A DNA stretch of 64,000 nt from a virus. Below, piece after piece: positions 60,311-64,000 of this stretch (position 1 is the first letter of the stretch; every line of letters starts with the position of its first letter). A program made the translations under genes and the position numbers. The notes below the pieces were generated by a model. The model was not told the DNA's origin and made no database searches. It saw only the letters and a program-made list of their open reading frames with translations. The stretch lies in the IMG/VR virus record IMGVR_UViG_3300023235_000008, positions 124,001 to 188,000 of that record; one strand, given 5' to 3'.

Positions 60311-60618
60311 ATGATAAAGATTATGTTGTGGTTACGTGTGTTTCGTCTTATCGTATGCGGTATGTTATGCATAAAGATGACCTACAAAAACTCAACACAG
60401 AAAAACCAGTTAATCCGATTGAGTGGGCTAACGACATCGTAACATTGGACCAATGCGAAGAGTTTTCACAAGAGCATATGGGTGAATATATCCTAGACAC
60501 GGTTGAAATGGCAGAAGATGATGTCATTGAACTATTCGATAAAGATAATGATTATCTTAGTTCATGGACGAAAGAGCAAAAGATTGAATCTATTAGAAAA
60601 TCATTAGATGATGAATGA
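60307..60618 (+). CDS. Hypothetical protein, 103 aa
   Basis: The ATG at 60307 overlaps the previous TGA (ATGA). The body is acidic (MNDKDYVVVTCVSSYRMRYV at the start). No family is recognised. Confidence 0.6.
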   Translation: MNDKDYVVVTCVSSYRMRYVMHKDDLQKLNTEKPVNPIEWANDIVTLDQCEEFSQEHMGEYILDTVEMAEDDVIELFDKDNDYLSSWTKEQKIESIRKSLDDE

Positions 60619-60738
60619 ACGTCTACAAAAGAGTATAATAAGGCTTATCAAATTTGCATCAACGTAGATACAAATGGACCAACGGATGTATACCTAAACG
60701 ATGCCGAGGTAAATGCAGTATTAAAAACTTTTTTATAA
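60619..60738 (+). CDS. Possible small coding frame without a standard start, 39 codons
   Basis: After the TGA of the previous gene, the same frame stays open and reads NKAYQICINVDTNGPTDVYL, then NDAEVNAVLKTF, with protein-like composition. It has no ATG, GTG or TTG; an ACG immediately follows the TGA. It could be a broken gene, a readthrough tail, or a gene using a rare start. Confidence 0.35.
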   Translation, partial: TSTKEYNKAYQICINVDTNGPTDVYLNDAEVNAVLKTFL

Positions 60739-60754
60739 AAAATGCAAAAAAGGC

Positions 60755-60792
60755 TTGACTTATTAATATATATGTGATAGAATGTATAAATA
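60755..60792 (+). promoter_or_regulatory. Overlapping early and late promoter elements
   Basis: TTGACT and TAGAAT are 17 bases apart, and an exact TATAAATA follows at 60785-60792. The next gene begins at 60840. Confidence 0.6.
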
Positions 60793-60839
60793 GAATAACA
60801 GCACAGAATACTTCAGTGCACAATATAGAAAGAGATACA

Positions 60840-61034
60840 ATGACTTCAACACTTTTAACACAACCAATAACACTCAGCTTATCAGATTATCGACCGATTA
60901 TCCGTGCGTGTATTGCCGTGCTTAAAGGTTGGGGTAGTATTCAATCAGAACATACAGCGCTACCCGTATATACACGATTTAATATGGATAAAAGCGCAAC
61001 GAGGGTTCAAGGAGATGGTGGAAGTTCATTCTAA
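60840..61034 (+). CDS. Hypothetical protein, 64 aa
   Basis: The ATG at 60840 (MTSTLLTQPITLSLSDYRPI) has an AGAAAGAGA stretch upstream; the open frame reaches back to 60774, inside the promoter. A mixed helical/strand protein with no known family. It is followed by a strong terminator. Confidence 0.55.
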   Translation: MTSTLLTQPITLSLSDYRPIIRACIAVLKGWGSIQSEHTALPVYTRFNMDKSATRVQGDGGSSF

Positions 61035-61065
61035 CACAAAATCTTAAAAACGAAAGTTTTACGAA

Positions 61066-61096
61066 CCCTCTAAACCGCAAGTTTAGGGGGTTTTTT
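61066..61096 (+). terminator. Rho-independent terminator
   Basis: A 10-bp stem (CCCTCTAAAC with GTTTAGGGGG, one G-T pair), a five-base loop and six T. It separates the protein-coding block from the RNA region. Confidence 0.9.
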
Positions 61097-61115
61097 AATG
61101 AGCGTAAAAAAGATG

Positions 61116-61144
61116 TTGACAAAAAGATATAGGTAGAGTAATCT
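61116..61144 (+). promoter_or_regulatory. Probable promoter of the RNA region
   Basis: TTGACA and TAATCT are separated by 17 bases, directly after the terminator and upstream of the repeats and tRNAs. Confidence 0.55.
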
Positions 61145-61341
61145 ACTGAAGATAAGCAGTCAAGACCGGCGAACAACAAAGGTTGTTCAGATATATGGTA
61201 AGGCTGGCACAGTAAAGAATAGCCCGTAAGGATACTAACTTTACTGCAGTAAAGAATAGCCCGTAAGGATACTAACTTTACTAAGCAGAGGTTCGAAGCG
61301 TTTACGTGGATTGCCAATCTAAAATGTTATGTGTGTTTTGT
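61145..61341 (+). ncRNA. Structured non-coding leader with a tandem hairpin repeat
   Basis: No coding frame is seen. AACAAC and GTTGTT form a small hairpin at 61174-61188, possibly nested in CCGGC...GCTGG. It then carries two hairpin repeats (61210-61282) and runs to the tRNA-Pro. It is likely part of a processed transcript; the function is unknown. Confidence 0.4.
61210..61282 (+). repeat. Tandem hairpin repeat, two 36-base copies, period 37
   Basis: Copies 61210-61245 and 61247-61282 are identical. Each has a 7-bp stem AGTAAAG/CTTTACT around a 21-base loop that includes AGCCCGTAAGGAT. Confidence 0.9.
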
Positions 61342-61416
61342 CAGGGTGTAGCTCAGTCTGGCCAGAGTGTCGGTCTTGGAGTCCGAAAGTCGCAGGTTCG
61401 AGTCCTGCCACCCTGA
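61342..61416 (+). tRNA. tRNA-Pro (anticodon TGG)
   Basis: A 7-bp acceptor stem (CAGGGTG/CACCCTG), D-stem GCTC/GAGT, anticodon loop CTTGGAG and T-arm GCAGG-TTCGAGT-CCTGC are all present. CCA is not encoded. Confidence 0.9.
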
Positions 61417-61533
61417 CAGAATACATATAGAGAGAATATGGGCGGGTACGCAACACCGTAAGTCCCAGAGATTACGTGAGTTAACGGTCCACGCTGACAA
61501 TCGGGTTCACAGCATGAAATAGGGCAATCGGAA
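61417..61533 (+). ncRNA. Non-coding stretch with an 18-base repeat
   Basis: No coding frame is seen. It contains the first copy of CGTAAGTCCCAGAGATTA (61457-61474), repeated at 61687-61704. It may belong to the same structured RNA as the sequence after 61674. Confidence 0.35.
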
Positions 61534-61656
61534 TCAACCGTTATCGTCTTTATCTGTTATATTATAATAAATGTGAAGACCAATGGAAATCGGTATCACA
61601 GATAATATTGCAATAAACTTAATAGTTTCCCAATCGAAGGTGACGATAATATCCAT
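61534..61656 (-). CDS. Tiny membrane protein inside the RNA region, 40 aa
   Basis: On the minus strand an ATG at 61656 opens a frame coding MDIIVTFDWETIKFIAILSV, then IPISIGLHIYY and a polar tail KDDNG. One hydrophobic helix is clear. An exact late box lies five bases upstream of the ATG, with no room for a ribosome site. It lies opposite in direction to all surrounding RNAs. Confidence 0.5.
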   Translation of the reverse strand: MDIIVTFDWETIKFIAILSVIPISIGLHIYYNITDKDDNG

Positions 61657-61661
61657 ATAGA

Positions 61662-61669
61662 TATTTATA
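61662..61669 (-). promoter_or_regulatory. T4-type late promoter box
   Basis: An exact TATAAATA on the minus strand, five bases upstream of the 40-aa gene. Confidence 0.55.
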
Positions 61670-61673
61670 CTAG

Positions 61674-61841
61674 GGGCAGCTTAAAGCGTAAGTCCCAGAG
61701 ATTAGTTACCCCGGTGGTCCTACGGTACGTTGTTTAACCGCTTCGTTATCATGGTCTAGCGTGGTCGCTAGGGTGAAACAGGCTGGGTAGTAAAATAGTG
61801 TGGTAACTATTTGAACCCCGTCCCTAGTAGCCAAAAGTTTA
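61674..61841 (+). ncRNA. Structured RNA of unknown type
   Basis: No coding frame is seen. It holds the second copy of the 18-base repeat (61687-61704), a perfect CTAGCG-tggt-CGCTAG hairpin (about 61756-61771) and an AAATAGT/ACTATTT hairpin (61793-61812). It runs directly to a tRNA-like gene. Confidence 0.45.
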
Positions 61842-61974
61842 GGATTGGTAGCTGAGAGGCACAGCGGCACCTTAATGGGTGTGTCGAAACATAAGCACGT
61901 AACAAACTCGCCGAGGACGCTCGAACGATAAGGTTACGCCTGTTACGTTGGTTCAAATCCAACCCAATCCACCA
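61842..61974 (+). tRNA. tRNA-Leu-like gene (anticodon TAA) with a large insertion
   Basis: Acceptor GGATTGG/CCAATCC, D-arm GCTG/CAGC, T-arm GTTGG-TTCAAAT-CCAAC and an encoded CCA are clear. The anticodon loop reads CTTAATGG, eight bases if the GGCAC/GTGTC stem is used. About 55-60 bases lie between the anticodon stem and the T-arm, far more than a normal Leu variable arm. Confidence 0.5.
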
Positions 61975-62058
61975 TTTCGCCAAGCGTATCTCGATACTGT
62001 CCGAATGCAGTACATAAGCAACGAATGTCGTTGATATTGGGACCGCTACTTTTTTTAA
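61975..62058 (+). ncRNA. Spacer between tRNA-like genes
   Basis: No coding frame is seen. Small inverted repeats (CAACGA..TCGTTG) and a run of seven T before the next tRNA are present. Confidence 0.3.
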
Positions 62059-62134
62059 TCCCTACGGGCGAGCAAGCGAACGCACTGGTCTGTTAAACCA
62101 GCATTGCCTCGGGCGGTACGAGGGTAGGGAGCCA
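62059..62134 (+). tRNA. tRNA-Asn (anticodon GTT) with degenerate loops
   Basis: Acceptor TCCCTAC/GTAGGGA, anticodon arm CTGGT-CTGTTAA-ACCAG, T-stem CCTCG/CGAGG, discriminator G and encoded CCA are good. The T-loop is GGCGGTA instead of TTCRANY, the D-stem has three pairs, and the D-loop lacks the usual GG. Confidence 0.65.
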
Positions 62135-62641
62135 ATATATATTATCGTGGATGTCAGAAGCGTTTAAGCTTCGGGTATATTACAACTTTCGTCCCATGGG
62201 ATGGGTGCCGAAGTGATATATCTGCTGGTGTAAGCCCAGTGCCCACGCCTATTTAGTGACCGTTACAGACAGGTTTTGGCAACCTCTCATAAGCAATACT
62301 AGTAAAAGCTTTGGATGGGGAAACACCAAACGGCACTAATCCAGTTTGCGATAGCTTAATAACTCTTGGATAAGCGCACTAAGAGTAAAGCGTCTGGTAT
62401 TTCGCCAGAAGATGGTAAACGAAAGGAATAATGCATTATTCCAAGTAGTTGCGGCACTGACCACCTCGCAAAGCCAAACTTAGGGTAGAAGCAGCATTAT
62501 GCTCCCCTCCTTTATTAGCGTGAAAAACGGAGGTATTGCAGTTCGATTCTGCTGATCTTGTTCGTAAGAAAAATAGTGGTCTGTTGTGGGTAGCACCCAG
62601 CCTATGGTTTCGAATCCTTCACGCTATAGTAAATACCCACA
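62135..62641 (+). ncRNA. Large structured non-coding RNA between tRNAs
   Basis: About 500 bases without a coding frame. Visible hairpins include GGTT-TTGGC-AACC near 62273, CTCTT...AAGAG near 62363-62385, TCTGG/CCAGA near 62393-62408, and a perfect 18-base palindrome GGAATAATGCATTATTCC at 62425-62442. Near the end TAGCGTGA (62516) pairs with TCACGCTA (62618) around a T-arm-like GCAG-TTCGATT-CTGC. Phage-borne ornate RNAs such as GOLLD and ROOL lie next to tRNAs; whether this is one cannot be told by eye. Confidence 0.5.
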
Positions 62642-62729
62642 CCAGAAGTTGGGCAGGTGGTGAGCCTCGGGGATTGTAAATCCCTCGCGTATGTATGCTT
62701 TAGAAGTTCGATTCTTCTCTTCTGGACCA
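62642..62729 (+). tRNA. tRNA-Tyr (anticodon GTA)
   Basis: Acceptor CCAGAAG/CTTCTGG, D-stem GGGC/GCCT, anticodon arm GGGGA-TTGTAAA-TCCCT, a long variable arm as expected for bacterial Tyr, T-arm AGAAG-TTCGATT-CTTCT and encoded CCA. Confidence 0.92.
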
Positions 62730-62757
62730 ATTTTATTTAACAGACTAATTCAAATAA

Positions 62758-62835
62758 CTTCCCATCGTCTAGTCTGGTTTAGGACGCTGCCCTTTCAAGG
62801 CGGAAACACGAGTTCAAATCTCGTTGGGAAGACCA
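62758..62835 (+). tRNA. tRNA-Glu (anticodon TTC)
   Basis: Acceptor CTTCCCA/TGGGAAG, D-stem GTCT/GGAC, anticodon arm CTGCC-CTTTCAA-GGCGG, T-arm ACGAG-TTCAAAT-CTCGT and encoded CCA. Confidence 0.92.
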
Positions 62836-62841
62836 ATTAAG

Positions 62842-62920
62842 GGGGCAGTGGTCTAAGTCAGGTTCAAGACGCCGGTATTCCATCATCGGAAACAGTGGTT
62901 CAAATCCACTCACCCCGCCA
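62842..62920 (+). tRNA. Degenerate tRNA, Gly (TCC) or Trp (CCA)
   Basis: The T-arm (AGTGG-TTCAAAT-CCACT), D-stem GTCT/AGAC and encoded CCA are good. The anticodon stem CCGGT/ATCGG closes an eight-base loop ATTCCATC, so the anticodon is TCC or CCA depending on the register. The acceptor stem has only four G-C pairs before mismatches. Discriminator G favours Trp. Confidence 0.5.
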
Positions 62921-62984
62921 TATTTTGCGGAGCGTTTCCGTGTACCCGCTCCATTTTATATAGAGTTTCTTTGATTGTTTGTGA

Positions 62985-62990
62985 TATAAT
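62985..62990 (+). promoter_or_regulatory. -10 element, leaderless HNH gene
   Basis: A perfect TATAAT six bases before the ATG at 62997; no good -35 element is seen. Confidence 0.45.
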
Positions 62991-62996
62991 CAAAGT

Positions 62997-63613
62997 ATGA
63001 ACACATGTAAAATATGCAATACACAGTTTATCAATAAACCTAAAACAACAGGTCTATACTGTTCAATCTCCTGTGGAAATCGCAGTAGAGGAAATAAACT
63101 AAGAGAACAAAATAAGACAATCTATGTTCCGTCATCTTGCAAACGCTGCGGTGATGACATTCCATATGAAAAAAGACGCAACACATTTTGCTCTAGTAAA
63201 TGTGCTGCTACAGGAAATACAAACAGAAGGTATCTTCATACATCATATGCAAAGAATGCAACGAGGCATACAAACCAAGACATTCGGTTTCATACTTTTG
63301 TAGCAAGGCATGTGAGATTGAGAATAGGCGAGGGGCTACTGAAAAGAAAATTAAAAAAGGGGCAGTCAGAGGTCGCCCGACATTAAAAAGATATCTTCTA
63401 CGAAAGAATGGACACTGCTGTGAAATGTGCAACGGGACGGAATGGATGGGCGAACCTATTCCACTCGAACTTGACCATATTAATGGCGATGCGGGTAACA
63501 ATATGCCCGACAACTTGCGATTATTATGCCCTAACTGCCATACTATAACACCATACTCAAATGGAAAAAATAGAGGCAATGGTAGAAAATCTCGTGGTGT
63601 CCCGCTAAACTAA
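62997..63613 (+). CDS. HNH endonuclease with zinc knuckles, frameshifted
   Basis: The first frame (MNTCKICNTQFINKP, CKRCGDDIPYEKRRNTFCSS) holds CxxC knuckles; the second, open to 63613, continues them (CKECNEAYKPRHS, YFCSKAC) and contains the HNH core CEMCNGTEW, LELDHINGD, NLRLLCPNCH. The join is near 63215-63230 (acagaaggt); one more A there would give a single protein of about 205 aa. Such free-standing HNH genes are common mobile nucleases in phage tRNA clusters. Confidence 0.75.
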
Positions 63614-63617
63614 TAAA

Positions 63618-63692
63618 GCCTCGGTAGCTCAATGGTAGAGCGATGGTGTGAAGTACCATGCGTAGGGAGTTCGATTCTCTTTCGAGGCACCA
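63618..63692 (+). tRNA. tRNA-Phe (anticodon GAA)
   Basis: Acceptor GCCTCGG/TCGAGGC, D-stem GCTC/GAGC, anticodon arm ATGGT-GTGAAGT-ACCAT, T-arm GGGAG-TTCGATT-CTCTT and encoded CCA. Confidence 0.92.
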
Positions 63693-63714
63693 TTTCAAAA
63701 CTATGTTCTTAGGT

Positions 63715-63787
63715 GTGGTCGAAGGCAAACTGGTGAGCCGACAGATTGTGGTTCTGTTGTTATTGGATTCGAGTTCCAGCGGCCACC
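63715..63787 (+). tRNA. tRNA-His (anticodon GTG)
   Basis: Acceptor GTGGTCG/CGGCCAC, D-stem GGC/GCC, anticodon arm ACAGA-TTGTGGT-TCTGT, T-arm TTGGA-TTCGAGT-TCCAG. The base before position 1 is T, so the extra G typical of His tRNA is not encoded; the discriminator is C. CCA is not encoded. Confidence 0.85.
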
Positions 63788-63802
63788 CCTAATAACATAT
63801 AT

Positions 63803-63879
63803 GCATAGGTGGCGGAAATAGGTACGCACAAGATTGCAAATCTTGACAGATGCTGGTGCAAGTCCAGTCCTATGCTCCA
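63803..63879 (+). tRNA. tRNA-Cys (anticodon GCA)
   Basis: Acceptor GCATAGG/CCTATGC, D-stem GCG/CGC, anticodon arm CAAGA-TTGCAAA-TCTTG, discriminator T and encoded CCA. The T-loop is TGCAAGT, with G where T55 is normally found. Confidence 0.88.
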
Positions 63880-63892
63880 AAAATTTATCTTG

Positions 63893-63920
63893 TTGCCGGA
63901 ACTGGTATACTTGGTATAAT
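63893..63920 (+). promoter_or_regulatory. Probable promoter before tRNA-Asp
   Basis: TTGCCG and TATAAT are 16 bases apart, ending eight bases before the tRNA. Confidence 0.5.
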
Positions 63921-63928
63921 AATAATAA

Positions 63929-64000
63929 GGGTATGTAGCTCAAAGGAAGAGCGCCGCTCTGTCGAAGCGGAGGTTGGGATATCGTAATTCCTCATACTCG
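63929..64000 (+). tRNA. tRNA-Asp (anticodon GTC), cut by the window end
   Basis: Acceptor GGGTATG/CATACTC, D-stem GCTC/GAGC, anticodon arm CCGCT-CTGTCGA-AGCGG and discriminator G at the last base. The T-arm is unusual: the loop reads near ATCGTAA rather than TTCRANY, with an imperfect stem. Confidence 0.8.

Noticed and set aside
61210-61282. CRISPR array
   Set aside because: Only two copies with one base between them and no spacers; a tandem hairpin repeat fits better.
61842-61974. Group I intron in tRNA-Leu(TAA)
   Set aside because: The extra bases lie after the anticodon stem, not in the anticodon loop, and at about 55-60 bases are far too few for a group I intron.
62516-62630. tmRNA
   Set aside because: The outer stem and T-arm-like parts are suggestive, but there is no recognisable tag frame, no GGGGC start and no encoded CCA.

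Overview
The window looks like part of a tailed-phage genome: a T4-like myovirus of a Gram-negative, probably aquatic, bacterium. The evidence is a block of baseplate and tail genes (a gp25-like and a gp6-like baseplate wedge protein, a 4367-residue structural protein, fibre-type proteins), T4-type late promoter boxes (TATAAATA), a T4-like RNA ligase, lipobox lipoproteins, a tRNA cluster, and dense packing with ATGA, TTGA or TAATG overlaps. The host cannot be named from sequence alone.

Layout. 1-5.4 kb (+): small early-type genes, a metallopeptidase/VWA protein and two lipoproteins. 5.36-5.85 kb (-): a secreted protein whose 3' end carries the terminator of the opposing operon. 5.9-10.0 kb (+), from a late box: conserved phage proteins, then an APS-kinase-like P-loop protein, an NAD-dependent epimerase and a DegT-type aminotransferase. 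29.8-9.96 kb (-): one very compact accessory operon that starts at a strong leaderless sigma70-type promoter. It carries glycosyltransferases, a carbamoyltransferase, an SGNH-like protein, a sulfotransferase-like fragment, five radical SAM proteins with N-terminal twitch-like cysteine motifs, and about 20 small proteins. 50.0-29.9 kb (-): baseplate and tail structural genes with late boxes. 50.0-61.1 kb (+): early-type metabolism genes, including a SprT-like protease, a protein with an L7/L12 C-terminal-like domain, a metallophosphatase, an RNA ligase, a YqeY-like protein and a P-loop kinase. 61.1-64.0 kb: an RNA-rich region with about nine tRNAs or tRNA-like genes, structured non-coding RNA, a frameshifted HNH endonuclease and one tiny membrane-protein gene.

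The most striking system is in the accessory operon. About 20 small ORFs begin with the same box, roughly (start)-N/S-K-E/D-x-F-W-x-x-L-x-x-P, followed by unrelated or Cys-rich tails that often end in W-E-W-N/D-G. The Asn-Lys codons of the box contain the stop codon of the preceding gene. Each of the five radical SAM genes is followed, with overlap, by such an ORF. This resembles a leader-plus-variable-core peptide family with modifying enzymes, or a modular cassette array. Two members lie outside the operon on the other strand.

Functionally the accessory block appears to make or modify glycans or other small surface groups (amino-sugar steps, glycosyl transfer, carbamoylation, possibly sulfation) and to encode a radical SAM/peptide-like system. 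Several genes are broken by single-base losses or a small duplication. Several start codons are non-ATG: TTG often, ATC once with good support, and ATA possibly.
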